Source of the DNA: an uncultured Prevotellaceae bacterium | GTDB lineage: Bacteria; Bacteroidota; Bacteroidia; Bacteroidales; Bacteroidaceae | Length of the DNA stretch: 38,358 nt | Assembly (NCBI GenBank): GCA_946625675.1 | Contig: CAMOTI010000163.1 | Location: forward strand, 1-38,358 | Reading direction: 5' to 3' | Notes under the pieces: generated by a model | What the model saw: the letters and a program-made list of their open reading frames with translations, nothing else | Database searches by the model: none | What the model was told of the DNA's origin: nothing | Made by a program: the position numbers and the translations under genes | Shown here: in pieces, positions 16,291 to 24,519 of the stretch | How the letters are laid out: every line of letters starts with the position of its first letter | Position numbering within the stretch: the first letter of the stretch is position 1

Positions 16291-17463
16291 CTATAGCACG
16301 TAAACGATGGCGAGGCGGTTCGACGTCTTGCCTTCTACGCCACGGCCTTCGATGGCGTCGATAATCACGCCGCGGCTCTCAAGATAAGCAGCTACGGCAT
16401 TGGCACGGTTCATCGACAACTTCTGGTTCCATTCGGCGTTGCCTTCTGGAGATGCGGTACCGATAATCTGCACGTGTGAGCCTGGCTTGATGGAGTTCAG
16501 GTCCACCTTCGCGTCCTCGCTGATGTCCCACTTGCCCTGCTCGAACGGCACGACTTTCAGATTGTCGATTGAGATGGTGCGGGTGCCGCCTTCAACAACG
16601 CGCTCCACCACTTTCTCCACCACCTGCGGATTCCTGCGGCAGTCTTCAAGCATGGCGTTCAGGCGTGCAATCTCGATGTCGCAGTCACGACCGAACTTGA
16701 AGTTGTGGCCGCCGTAGGAGCAACCGAACTTGTAGTTGTAGCCTACAGAGAGGCTGAAATAGGCATAGTGCTTGTTCATCTGGATGCCGCTGTGGCCGTC
16801 TTTGTTCAGATTCCAGAGAAGCGCAGGCTCAAGATATACCTGATGCTCTTTCTCGTCGCCAAAGTTGTAGGCGATGTCCACGCCGGTCTTCAATGTCAGC
16901 ACGTCGCGGTCTTCTTTCTTCACCAACTGACGCTTGCTTGACGGAGAGAACACATGACCCCAGCCAAAGCCCAGCTGAGTGATCACTTCTATCTGCTGGG
17001 GCTCGCCAAGGTAGCCGTTCAGCAGGTTGGTCAGGTTCACTGTTCCGTTGATGCCCAGGTTCATCGCGCGGAAGAAGTTGTGGCCGTGGGATTTGGTCAC
17101 ACCTTCTGTGTCGATGTAGGCCTGTCCTTCAGGAGTGTCGTAGTAGGTGCGCACCGTGCCCAGCATGTTGTATGTGTCGAAACGTGCATGGCCACGGTTG
17201 ATGTGGTCGTATTTCTCTGCATGGGAGCCAAACCAAGTGGTGGCCTCAATATTCATGCCTATCACAGGGGTGAAGTCCTTGCCTACGCGAATGCCGAATG
17301 TGGGGTTCAACGGGAATACCTTGTTTCCTGCCAAATTCGTGTTCACGCCTAAATTAGCGCCAACATACACGTTGTCGGTGAACTCGCCGGTCAGCAACGA
17401 CTGCTGGGCATTTGCCGCACTTGCTGCACATGCCAATGCGAGAATGGAAAAAATCTTTTTCAT
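16291..17463 (-). CDS. OmpA family outer-membrane protein, downstream copy
   Basis: This 390-aa protein has a signal peptide (KKIFSILALACAASAANAQ) and an N-terminal beta-barrel (DNVYVGANLGVNTNL through YAYFSLSVGYNYKFG). A short coiled-coil-like linker follows (VVEKVVERVVE, about residue 285), then a C-terminal OmpA peptidoglycan-binding domain with TASPEG, NQKLSMNRANAVAAYL and GRGVEG-x-TSNRLA. It pairs with a 387-aa paralogue immediately upstream. The arrangement recalls the tandem Omp40/Omp41 (Pgm6/Pgm7) genes of Porphyromonas gingivalis. Such proteins tether the outer membrane to peptidoglycan. Codon choice is less strongly biased than in the upstream copy, suggesting lower expression. Confidence 0.92.
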   Translation of the reverse strand: MKKIFSILALACAASAANAQQSLLTGEFTDNVYVGANLGVNTNLAGNKVFPLNPTFGIRVGKDFTPVIGMNIEATTWFGSHAEKYDHINRGHARFDTYNMLGTVRTYYDTPEGQAYIDTEGVTKSHGHNFFRAMNLGINGTVNLTNLLNGYLGEPQQIEVITQLGFGWGHVFSPSSKRQLVKKEDRDVLTLKTGVDIAYNFGDEKEHQVYLEPALLWNLNKDGHSGIQMNKHYAYFSLSVGYNYKFGCSYGGHNFKFGRDCDIEIARLNAMLEDCRRNPQVVEKVVERVVEGGTRTISIDNLKVVPFEQGKWDISEDAKVDLNSIKPGSHVQIIGTASPEGNAEWNQKLSMNRANAVAAYLESRGVIIDAIEGRGVEGKTSNRLAIVYVL

Positions 17464-17513
17464 AAAAAAGAAACTTTTGGTTAAATGAATGTATGAATGA
17501 ATGATTTTGATTG

Positions 17514-17521
17514 CAAAGATA
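17514..17521 (-). promoter_or_regulatory. -7 element for the downstream OmpA-like gene
   Basis: TATCTTTG on the minus strand matches TAnnTTTG and lies about 50 bp before the ATG. A clear -33 TTTG is not visible in the T-rich stretch upstream. Confidence 0.5.
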
Positions 17522-17649
17522 ATGAATTTTTCACTCTTTTTCGCATTTTTCAGTGCTTTTTCATCTTATCTGGCTGAATTTTTCAGAAAAACAGGCATTT
17601 GACGCTTTTTCTGTTAACTTTCACTGTCGGATAGTGATTACAAAACATA

Positions 17650-17679
17650 AAAAAAAGAGGGTCCTGAATCAGGACCCTC
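17650..17679 (-). terminator. Strong intrinsic terminator after the upstream OmpA-like gene
   Basis: GAGGGTCCTGA (17657-17667) and TCAGGACCCTC (17669-17679) form a perfect 11-bp inverted repeat. On the minus strand it is followed by a run of U (17650-17656). It lies 22 bp beyond the stop and separates the two OmpA-like genes. Confidence 0.92.
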
Positions 17680-17701
17680 CTATAATGCTTTCTTCAGTTG
17701 A

Positions 17702-18865
17702 TTACTGAGGACGGCTAACTACGTAAACGATAGCCAGACGGTTAGAAGTCTTACCTTCAACACCGCGACCCTCGCAAGAGTCAACTACTACGCCACGCTC
17801 CTTCAGGTAGTCAGCAACAGCCTGTGCACGGTTGTTGGAGAGCTCCTGGTTCCAACCTGCGTTACCCTCAGGAGATGCAGTACCGATAATCTGTACGTGT
17901 GCACCTGCAGGGATTGAGTTCAGGTCTTTCTGAGCTGCGTCAGAGATGTACCACTTGTTAACCTCGAAAGGAACAACCTTCAGGTTCTCCATTGCGATAC
18001 CTGGCTTCTCAACATACTTGATAACTTCCTTCGGAACTTCCTTGATAACTTCCTTGGTGATAACCTGAGGCTGCTTGCGGTTGCACTCGTCGAGCAGAGC
18101 CTGCAGTTTAGCGAGCTCAGCATCGCAGTCACGTCCAGCCTTGAAGTTGTGGCCACCATAAGAGCAACCAAACTTGTAGTTGTAACCGAGAGAGAGTGAG
18201 AGGTAAGCATAGTGCTTGTTGAACTCGATGCCATCGAAACCGCTCTTGTTCAGGTTCCAGATAACAGCAGGCTCAATGTAGATCTGATGCTCCTTCTGTG
18301 AACCAAGGTTGAAAGTGAAGTCAAGTCCAGCCTTTGCACTCAGGTGGTCGCGATCCTCATCCTTCACCTCGTCAATGCCAAGAGTCTGAGCAACGAAGTG
18401 AGTGTTGTTCTTCTCGCTTGACGGTACAAATACCATACCCCAGCCAAGACCAGCTACTGTAGAAATCTCGAATGGACGAGGCTCACCCTGGTAGCCGCAG
18501 AATGCGTTCATCAGGTTGATTGTTCCATACACACCTACGTTGGCAGCACGGAATGCGTTGTGCTTGCCATCCTTCTGATACATGTCGAAACGCTGTGGGA
18601 AGATGCGGCTGTCTTTCTCAGAGTGAGAGCCGAACCACGCGCTTCCTTCTACGAACACACCGAAGATCGGGTTGAAGTCCTTACCGAGACGTACGCCGAA
18701 GGTAGGGTTGAGAGGGAATGCCTCGTCAAAGGCAAGATTCGTGTTTACACCACCATTGATACCGATGTATACATTATCGGTAAATTTCGGGTTGTAAATC
18801 GTTTGCTGTGCATTAGCTGCAGCACATGCACAAACAAGTGAAAGAGATAAAATTAATTTCTTCAT
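17702..18865 (-). CDS. OmpA family outer-membrane protein, upstream copy (likely abundant)
   Basis: This 387-aa protein has a signal peptide (KKLILSLSLVCACAAANAQ) and an N-terminal barrel (DNVYIGINGGVNTNL to YLSLSLGYNYKFG). The linker has repeated KEV units (VITKEVIKEVPKEVIKYVEK), and the OmpA domain has TASPEG, NQELSNNRAQAVADYL and GRGVEG-x-TSNRLA. It is homologous to the downstream copy along its length. Codon choice is strongly restricted (for example GTA, GCA and CGT/CGA codons recur) and unlike the neighbouring GC-rich genes, which is common for very abundant proteins. It has a clear promoter and a perfect terminator of its own, so it is probably a major outer-membrane protein. Confidence 0.93.
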   Translation of the reverse strand: MKKLILSLSLVCACAAANAQQTIYNPKFTDNVYIGINGGVNTNLAFDEAFPLNPTFGVRLGKDFNPIFGVFVEGSAWFGSHSEKDSRIFPQRFDMYQKDGKHNAFRAANVGVYGTINLMNAFCGYQGEPRPFEISTVAGLGWGMVFVPSSEKNNTHFVAQTLGIDEVKDEDRDHLSAKAGLDFTFNLGSQKEHQIYIEPAVIWNLNKSGFDGIEFNKHYAYLSLSLGYNYKFGCSYGGHNFKAGRDCDAELAKLQALLDECNRKQPQVITKEVIKEVPKEVIKYVEKPGIAMENLKVVPFEVNKWYISDAAQKDLNSIPAGAHVQIIGTASPEGNAGWNQELSNNRAQAVADYLKERGVVVDSCEGRGVEGKTSNRLAIVYVVSRPQ

Positions 18866-18913
18866 AACATAACTAGTTTTAGTTAATAAATAGAAAATTT
18901 ACTTAATTTATTG

Positions 18914-18943
18914 CAAATATAGTGATTTTTTCATTCATGCAAA
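18914..18943 (-). promoter_or_regulatory. Promoter of the upstream OmpA-like gene
   Basis: TTTG (18940-18943), 18 nt, then TATATTTG (18914-18921) on the minus strand. The leader would be about 42 nt, A/T-rich and without a Shine-Dalgarno sequence, as is usual for strongly expressed Bacteroidota genes. Confidence 0.7.
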
Positions 18944-19297
18944 CTATTTTTTGAATTTTTTTCGCAAAATAGCGCAATTTAGCACGCTTTTTATCGCTAA
19001 ATCGTGATTTTAGCAATAAAAACAAGCGATTTTGTTGAATTCTATTTTTTTTGGTTTATAATCGTTTCTTTAGGTGAATGAATGCGGTTGATTCGCTATT
19101 TCAGCGCAAAGTTAATACTTTTTTTTATAATCTTTCTCCTTTTTCCGATTTTTTTTTTGTCAACTGGAAAAAATCTTTCACTTTTCTTAAAATTTGTTAA
19201 ATTCTTGCCCGTTTTTCTCCATATTATAATAAATAGTTGTAATTTCGCATAACTTTTTGCGTATGTAACATTCATTCAATATTTCTACTATCAAAAA
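18944..19297. other. Very A/T-rich divergent intergenic region
   Basis: This stretch separates the divergent OmpA-like and SUMF1-type genes and contains no gene. It has overlapping short inverted repeats around ATTTAGC/GCTAAAT (about 18976-19002) and GCTAAA/TTTTAGC just after. A weak -7 candidate for the plus-strand gene, TAATTTCG at 19240-19247, has no matching -33 element. Confidence 0.5.
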
Positions 19298-21055
19298 ATG
19301 AGAATCAACTTTAATTTGTCGAAGGGAATGCGGATGTGCATCTCCTTATTAATTATTATGTGTTTCCCGGTCAACACCGACGCGCAATTCTGGAAAAAAT
19401 GGTTCAGAAGAAAGAAGAAGCCGAAGGTGGAGGTTGTGGAAAAGGTGGACTCGATAGAAACGGTGGATTCGATTGCATTGCTCGCAAGGCCCATCAGTTC
19501 TGACACGGTCGTTAATCTGGTGGCGTATATGCCGGATGATGTCAAGACGGACTCACTTGCGGATTTTTCAGACTATCTCACTTGTCGGGTGAACGACAAG
19601 GTGGTCAACGCCAACGGTGTACAGTTCAACATGATTGGAGTACAGGGTGGCACTTTCCTTATGGGAACGACCATCGACCAGTATTACCGTTCAGAGATTG
19701 ACGAGTATCCTTGCCATAACGTGGCGCTTAACACCTTTTATATTGGAGAGACTGAGGTCACCCAGGAACTGTGGCAGGCGGTCATGGGTGTGAACCCCTC
19801 GAATTTCCGTGACCCTCAGGCTCCGGTGGAGATGGTGTCGTGGAACGACTGCCAGCTCTTCCTCAGCAAGCTGAACGCCATTACAGGGATGGAGTTCCGA
19901 CTTCCGACTGAGGCTGAATGGGAATATGCGGCAAGAGGTGGATGCCTGTCCGGACACTGGATGTTTGCTGGCGATGACTTCCTCGACGGACTTGGATGGT
20001 ATGTCAGCAACGCTGCCAAGACAATGCCGGTCAAGCAGAAGAGGCCTAATGAACTCGGACTCTATGACATGAGTGGAAACGTGGCGGAGTGGTGCTACGA
20101 CTGGTATGGAGAATACCAGGACACTTGTCTGACCAACCCGATCGGGCCGCTGGATGGCGTTAACAAGTGCGTGAGGGGAGGACACTGGATTGACGGAACT
20201 AACGCCGCAAGAGTGGCCTTCCGTTACAGCCTCAGACCTAACAGCTCCAACTACCACACCGGGCTACGGCTCGTGGCATCGGTCACACAGGGCGATATTG
20301 ATGAGGCGGTCAACAACCCTCAGCCCCAAAGACGTCATTTCACGGATTTCAGCACGCAATTCCTCGAGACGGAGACAATTAATGTCAAAGGTGTGGATGT
20401 CAATATGATTGGCGTGCAGGGAGGCGTGTTCCTCATGGGAGCTACGCTCGAGCAGACTGAATATGGCGATGTGGACGAGCAGCCCTGCCACAATGTGGCC
20501 ATTTCCAGTTTCAGAATCGCACAGACGGAGGTGACACAGGCACTCTGGAAAGTGGTGATGGGCACAAACCCTTCATCCCACAGGGGCGACAACCTCCCCG
20601 TGGAGAACGTGTCGTGGAACGACTGCCAGCTGTTTATCGAGAAACTCAATGCCATCACTGGACGAAAATTCCGGCTGCCGTCGGAGGCAGAGTGGGAATA
20701 TGCTGCCAGAGGCGGAAACCTCAGCAAGCAGTACTCCTTCCCGGGAAGCAACAGCTGCAACGAGGTGGCTTGGAACGCGCATATCTGCAAATCCACCAAT
20801 CCCGTGGCCATCATGAAGCCTAATGAGCTCTGCATCTACGACATGGGTGGAAACGTGGCGGAATGGTGCGACGACTGGTATGCTGCTTATAATATTCTCG
20901 ACCTCACCAACCCCGGCGGCCCAGGTTACGGAGCCAACAAGGTGATTCGTGGCAGCCATTGGGAGGACGGACAGCGATACTGCCACTGCTCATACAGATA
21001 CAGCGCCAAGCCGGAGGCCAAGTACTATCACACGGGATTCCGACTGGCACTTTGA
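19298..21055 (+). CDS. Secreted protein with two SUMF1/FGE-type domains, probably non-catalytic
   Basis: This 585-aa protein has an N-terminal hydrophobic segment (about 11-29) ending in TDAQ, a basic stretch (WKKWFRRKKKPK), then two tandem FGE-sulfatase domains (about 109-335 and 367-585). Each has the family blocks: IGVQGG-x-FLMG, E-x-TEVTQ, FRLP-x-EAEWEYAARGG, GNVAEWC-x-DWY and YHTG-x-RL. Formylglycine-generating enzymes need a Cys pair just after RGGSW. Here the first domain has none after RGGHW, and the second has only closely spaced cysteines (RYCHC) in a shifted position. Oxidation of sulfatases is therefore unlikely. A structural or binding role, like that of SUMF1-fold gliding and secretion lipoproteins, is more plausible but unproven. 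Confidence 0.88.
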   Translation: MRINFNLSKGMRMCISLLIIMCFPVNTDAQFWKKWFRRKKKPKVEVVEKVDSIETVDSIALLARPISSDTVVNLVAYMPDDVKTDSLADFSDYLTCRVNDKVVNANGVQFNMIGVQGGTFLMGTTIDQYYRSEIDEYPCHNVALNTFYIGETEVTQELWQAVMGVNPSNFRDPQAPVEMVSWNDCQLFLSKLNAITGMEFRLPTEAEWEYAARGGCLSGHWMFAGDDFLDGLGWYVSNAAKTMPVKQKRPNELGLYDMSGNVAEWCYDWYGEYQDTCLTNPIGPLDGVNKCVRGGHWIDGTNAARVAFRYSLRPNSSNYHTGLRLVASVTQGDIDEAVNNPQPQRRHFTDFSTQFLETETINVKGVDVNMIGVQGGVFLMGATLEQTEYGDVDEQPCHNVAISSFRIAQTEVTQALWKVVMGTNPSSHRGDNLPVENVSWNDCQLFIEKLNAITGRKFRLPSEAEWEYAARGGNLSKQYSFPGSNSCNEVAWNAHICKSTNPVAIMKPNELCIYDMGGNVAEWCDDWYAAYNILDLTNPGGPGYGANKVIRGSHWEDGQRYCHCSYRYSAKPEAKYYHTGFRLAL

Positions 21056-21097
21056 CAAGGACATATAATGCTTTCTTCGGAAGCATCGTTTATTGAA

Positions 21098-21139
21098 ACA
21101 TCAAGAGGGCGTACCATTTGCGGTACGCCCTCTTGATGT
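21098..21139. terminator. Perfect 18-bp hairpin between convergent genes
   Basis: ACATCAAGAGGGCGTACC (21098-21115) and its exact complement (21122-21139) flank a 6-nt loop. It sits between the SUMF1-type gene and the convergent DUF4332 gene, so it probably ends both transcripts, although the flanking T-tracts are short. Confidence 0.85.
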
Positions 21140-21158
21140 AGTTAGGTGTATTGATGAA

Positions 21159-21566
21159 TTAGTATTCCACTGCTGGATCCATCTCTTTAGCCTGGTCGAT
21201 CATGCGCTGAATCTCACTCTCGGCAGGAACGCGGTTGCACAGGTTCTTGGCTTCGTTCGTCTCGTCGAGTTTGGCCTTCAGGTTGGCTGCCACACGGTGT
21301 TTCAGCTCTTTCACTGTGTCCACACCTGCGGCTTCCAGCAATTCGGCAAACTGTGGACCTACGCCGTTGATGCGGAACAGGTCGGCATGGTTCGTCCATT
21401 TCAGGATCAGTTTCGGGCTGATGCCAGTCTCTTCGGCCAGTGACTTGCGGCCGGCGGGCTTCCCGCATTTGGCCAGCAGGTCTTCCACTTTCTCGATTCC
21501 AGCTGCGATCAGTTTCTCGGCATATGCTTCGCCTACGCCTTCGATGTCAATAATCTTGTAAGCCAT
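21159..21566 (-). CDS. DUF4332 domain protein
   Basis: This 135-aa protein without a signal peptide is built of helix-hairpin-helix-like repeats: IEGVGEAYAEKLIAAGIEKV near the N-terminus and INGVGPQFAELLEAAGVDTV at about 66-85. Both have the G-[VI]-G turn typical of HhH DNA-binding folds. The whole sequence matches what I know of DUF4332, a family of unknown function. It follows trpS by 47 bp in the same direction and may share its transcript. Non-specific DNA binding is a reasonable inference from the HhH motifs. Confidence 0.8.
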   Translation of the reverse strand: MAYKIIDIEGVGEAYAEKLIAAGIEKVEDLLAKCGKPAGRKSLAEETGISPKLILKWTNHADLFRINGVGPQFAELLEAAGVDTVKELKHRVAANLKAKLDETNEAKNLCNRVPAESEIQRMIDQAKEMDPAVEY

Positions 21567-21613
21567 AGTCTCATTAATTTAAGGAGTTAATAATTATGTT
21601 ATTTTAGGTGTTT

Positions 21614-22603
21614 TTAGTACACTCGGAAACCGATGGTGCGGCGCACTTCCTTCAGCGTGGCTGAGGCGCTCTCGCGTGCTTTCATCGCACCGGCTGCCGC
21701 AATCTTGTCCAGGCGGGCCGGGTCGGAAGAGAACTCGAGGATACGCTCACGGATTGGGTTCAACACGTTCACCATGTCTTCGGCCAGCTGCTTCTTCATG
21801 TCGCCATAACGCAGCGTGCAGTCGTTCCATTTCTCTTCGAAATACTGGAGCGTGTCGGCGCTTGACACGATACTCATCATCTTGAACAGGTTGGCGATCA
21901 CCTCGGGCTTCTCGCTGTTGGGGCTCTGGGGACCGTTGTCGGTCACGGCACGCATCACTTTCTTTCTCACCACCTTCTCCTCGTCGCACAGGTAGATGCA
22001 GTTGCCGTCGCTCTTGCCCATCTTGCCCGATCCGTCGAGTCCAGGCACTTTCAGTGCCTCGGCACCGAAGTAGTAGTTCTGTGGCTCCGGGAAAAGGTCT
22101 GTCTTGTAGATGTTGTTGAAACGGCGGGCACACTTGCGGGCCATCTCCATGTTCTGCTCCTGGTCCTTGCCCACAGGCACCCACTTTGCCCTGTGCTGAA
22201 GGATGTCGGCAGCCATCAGCGTGGGGTAGGTGAACAAACCTGCGTTCACGTTGTCGGGCTGCTGGCGGGCTTTCTCCTTGAAGGTGGTCACGCGGCCCAA
22301 CTCGCCGAGGTAGGTGTTCATGTTCAGGTAGAGATAGAGCTCTATCGTTTCTACCACGTCGCTCTGTATATATATGGTGGCTTTCTCCGGATCCAGGCCG
22401 CAGGCCAGGTATTCCGCCAGTATCGTGCGTGTGGAGTTCTGGATGTTCTTAGGGGTAGGGTGGGTGGTGAGTGAGTGCCAGTCGGCGATGAAGAAATAGC
22501 AGTTGTATTCGTTCTGCATTTTCACGAAACTTCTCACTGCACCGAAGTAATTTCCTAAGTGCAAATGTCCGGTAGGGCGTATGCCGCTAAGTACTGTGTC
22601 CAT
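21614..22603 (-). CDS. trpS: Tryptophan--tRNA ligase
   Basis: This 329-aa class I synthetase attaches Trp to tRNA-Trp. The HIGH signature appears as PTGHLHLGNYFGA at about residues 11-23 and the KMSKS loop as GKMGKSDGN. Other family blocks are FIADWHSLTT, GLFTYPTLMAADIL and VPVGKDQEQNME. Length is normal for bacterial TrpRS. The start is fixed by the compact N-terminus MDTVLSGIRPTG. It is likely co-transcribed with the DUF4332 gene. Confidence 0.97.
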   Translation of the reverse strand: MDTVLSGIRPTGHLHLGNYFGAVRSFVKMQNEYNCYFFIADWHSLTTHPTPKNIQNSTRTILAEYLACGLDPEKATIYIQSDVVETIELYLYLNMNTYLGELGRVTTFKEKARQQPDNVNAGLFTYPTLMAADILQHRAKWVPVGKDQEQNMEMARKCARRFNNIYKTDLFPEPQNYYFGAEALKVPGLDGSGKMGKSDGNCIYLCDEEKVVRKKVMRAVTDNGPQSPNSEKPEVIANLFKMMSIVSSADTLQYFEEKWNDCTLRYGDMKKQLAEDMVNVLNPIRERILEFSSDPARLDKIAAAGAMKARESASATLKEVRRTIGFRVY

Positions 22604-22717
22604 TGGTTCTTTGTCCTTTTTTTGTATGTTCTTTGTTGTTAATATCTTGCTTCTCTATGATTTACGTTTTTTGTCTTCCGTTTCTCATATCTCAAACTAA
22701 ACCACTCTTCCGGTTGG

Positions 22718-22777
22718 CTAAATCTCAATTTTGCCGAGCGCAGCCGAAAATCATGAAATAAATTTCAAACTTCAAAT
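22718..22777. repeat. Dispersed intergenic element, short copy, with terminal heptamers
   Basis: CTCAATTTT, then GCGCAGCCGAAAATCATG, then AATAAATTTCAAACTTCAAA. It runs into the stop codon of the glycosyltransferase gene at 22778. Both ends match the element at 24412-24519, which carries about 40 extra bases in the middle. Confidence 0.7.
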
Positions 22778-24184
22778 TTAGTATGCGTTTTTTTCGCCAT
22801 GAAGAACGTTGGTCACGGTCTTGATGATGATTTTGATGTCGAGCAGCAGAGTCCAGTTCTCGATGTACTCGATATCTTTCTTCACACGGTCCTCCATCTG
22901 GCTCAACTTGTGGGTCTCACCGCGGAATCCGCTCACCTGGGCCAGACCTGTGATGCCAGGCTTGGCGAGATGACGCACCATGTAGCGGTTGATGATGCTG
23001 GAGTATTCGTCGGTGTGCTTCAGCATATGTGGACGCGGACCGACCACCGACATGTCGCCCAGCAGCACGTTGATGAACTGAGGAAGCTCGTCGATGTTGG
23101 TCTTGCGCATGAAATTACCGTATGAGAACTTTCGGGGGTCGTCTTTCGTGGCCTGAAGTTTGTCGGCCTGGTCATTCACGTGCATCGACCGGAATTTCAG
23201 ACAGCCGAACGACTTTCCGTCAAGTCCTGTTCGTTGCTGACGGAAGAAGATTGGTCCGGGCGACTGGATTTTGATGATGATGGCCGAGATGATGAACACA
23301 ATCGGGAATACCAGTATCAGTACCAGCAGTGAGAACACAATATCGAAGATCCGTTTCAAGAATTGGTTCATCGGGTAGGTGAGCGGTTCGCGCCGACGAG
23401 CCACAATCGGCGTCTGGTTGAACTGCGTGAACGAAAGCTTACCGCGGAAGATGTTCAGGTCGGGCACGTAGAAGAAGCGGATGAGGTTGTTGTCGCAGTA
23501 TTTCGACAACATGTTGATGCGCTCCTGGTCGTTACCCTCATAATGGGCATATATCTCGTTGATTTCGTTATTCTTATTGTTTGATGCCATCCACTCGTAT
23601 ATTTGGTCTGGGGTGCCGGCATACAGGTGGTTCAGGTCGGGGTCCGTAGAGGGGGATTTACCGAAATGGGCCATCGTGGTGTATCCGTGAACGGGCTGCG
23701 ACAGGTAGTGGAATACGTCGAGGATGCCTGCGGTGTCGCCTATCAGCACGATGTTATTGTGGTTTCGTTGTCGTTTGCGAAGATGGAAAAATATCTTTCT
23801 TAACACCAGCCGTTCTATCAGCAGCAGAAGCACGAAGATGATGACGAACGTGAAGAAATACGTCCTGGGAAACCTCATGGATGGATAGAACAATATGATA
23901 ATCAAGGAGGTGAATACGCCGAACAGCATGCCGGTGATGAGCACGTTCTTCACCACGTCCTCCGACGTGTTGAAACGTTTCTGGTTCACCGAGGGGCGAA
24001 TCGTAAAGCTGATCAGGTGGGCCACCAGCAGGATGAAGGTGGTGAGCTTGAATCCGATGTTGGGAAAGGTCATCGGGGAAAGGTTCATAAACAGCAAATA
24101 GAGAACGTAGTTCAAAACGAAAATAAGCGCCATGTCGGCTGCCATGACGATGTAGTATAGCTTATTGTCTCTATTGATTTGCAT
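22778..24184 (-). CDS. Polyprenyl-phosphate sugar phosphotransferase (exopolysaccharide initiation)
   Basis: This 468-aa membrane protein belongs to the WcaJ/WbaP-type family. The N-terminal third has about four membrane segments (MADMALIFVLNYVLYLLFM; LTTFILLVAHLISF; VLITGMLFGVFTSLIIILF; YFFTFVIIFVLLLLI). A cytoplasmic Rossmann-like region follows. The catalytic domain starts with a fifth hydrophobic helix (about 290-310) and has PIFFRQQRTG, KFRSM, TNIDELPQFINVL, GDMSVVGPRP and KPGITGLAQVSG. Such enzymes move a sugar-1-phosphate, often glucose or galactose, from a nucleotide sugar to undecaprenyl phosphate. No other polysaccharide genes are nearby, so the product may serve a distant cluster. 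The sugar cannot be read from sequence. Confidence 0.93.
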   Translation of the reverse strand: MQINRDNKLYYIVMAADMALIFVLNYVLYLLFMNLSPMTFPNIGFKLTTFILLVAHLISFTIRPSVNQKRFNTSEDVVKNVLITGMLFGVFTSLIIILFYPSMRFPRTYFFTFVIIFVLLLLIERLVLRKIFFHLRKRQRNHNNIVLIGDTAGILDVFHYLSQPVHGYTTMAHFGKSPSTDPDLNHLYAGTPDQIYEWMASNNKNNEINEIYAHYEGNDQERINMLSKYCDNNLIRFFYVPDLNIFRGKLSFTQFNQTPIVARRREPLTYPMNQFLKRIFDIVFSLLVLILVFPIVFIISAIIIKIQSPGPIFFRQQRTGLDGKSFGCLKFRSMHVNDQADKLQATKDDPRKFSYGNFMRKTNIDELPQFINVLLGDMSVVGPRPHMLKHTDEYSSIINRYMVRHLAKPGITGLAQVSGFRGETHKLSQMEDRVKKDIEYIENWTLLLDIKIIIKTVTNVLHGEKNAY

Positions 24185-24225
24185 ATAGAAGGACCTTTTC
24201 CGTTTGAGAAAACGCGTTATTTATG

Positions 24226-24233
24226 CAAAGGTA
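24226..24233 (-). promoter_or_regulatory. -7 element for the sugar phosphotransferase gene
   Basis: TACCTTTG on the minus strand matches TAnnTTTG and lies about 42 bp before the ATG. At the -33 position only TTTC is seen, 20 nt upstream (24254-24257). Confidence 0.6.
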
Positions 24234-24243
24234 CAAATAATTA

Positions 24244-24411
24244 TTAATAATCGGAAATAAAACAGTAAATTAATTTATCCAGTCTTTCAAGTTTCTTGGG
24301 AATTTTATCTATTCGTGGTTGCGCTTTAATGAAAAAAGATAAATTCTTTTCTTTTGCTTCATCAATGGATAATCCTCCCAATTCCCGTATATATGCATGG
24401 CTGAAGTTCTA
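24244..24411 (-). pseudogene. Possible gene remnant without a start codon
   Basis: A 54-codon open frame between two stops reads like real protein, including HAYIRELGGLSIDEAKEK and KIPKKLERLDKLIYCF, ending ISDY. There is no ATG, and the codons are A/T-rich compared with neighbours. It lies between the sugar phosphotransferase promoter and a dispersed repeat element. I do not recognise the family. It could be the tail of a decayed gene or chance. Confidence 0.3.
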
Positions 24412-24519
24412 ACCTCAATTTTCGTGCAAGCGAATACAGAGTCAATCTTGCTTGAGCCATGTTGATCGCAGCCGAAAATCATGTCAATAAATTTCAAACC
24501 TCAAACCTCAAATTTCAAA
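24412..24519. repeat. Dispersed intergenic element, long copy, with four terminal heptamers
   Basis: It opens CTCAATTTTCGTGCAAGCGA, has an inner segment ACAGAGTCAATCTTGCTTGA, and closes CGCAGCCGAAAATCATG. Four heptamers follow (ATTTCAA, ACCTCAA, ACCTCAA, ATTTCAA at 24491-24518). It ends within 2 bp of the lipoprotein stop codon. Confidence 0.7.

Noticed and set aside
18871-18884. AACTAGTTTTAGTT in the leader of the upstream OmpA-like gene, similar to the BlaI-type dyads
   Set aside because: The half-site spacing is 2 bp shorter than in the two BlaI sites and the region is very A/T-rich, so chance is a sufficient explanation.
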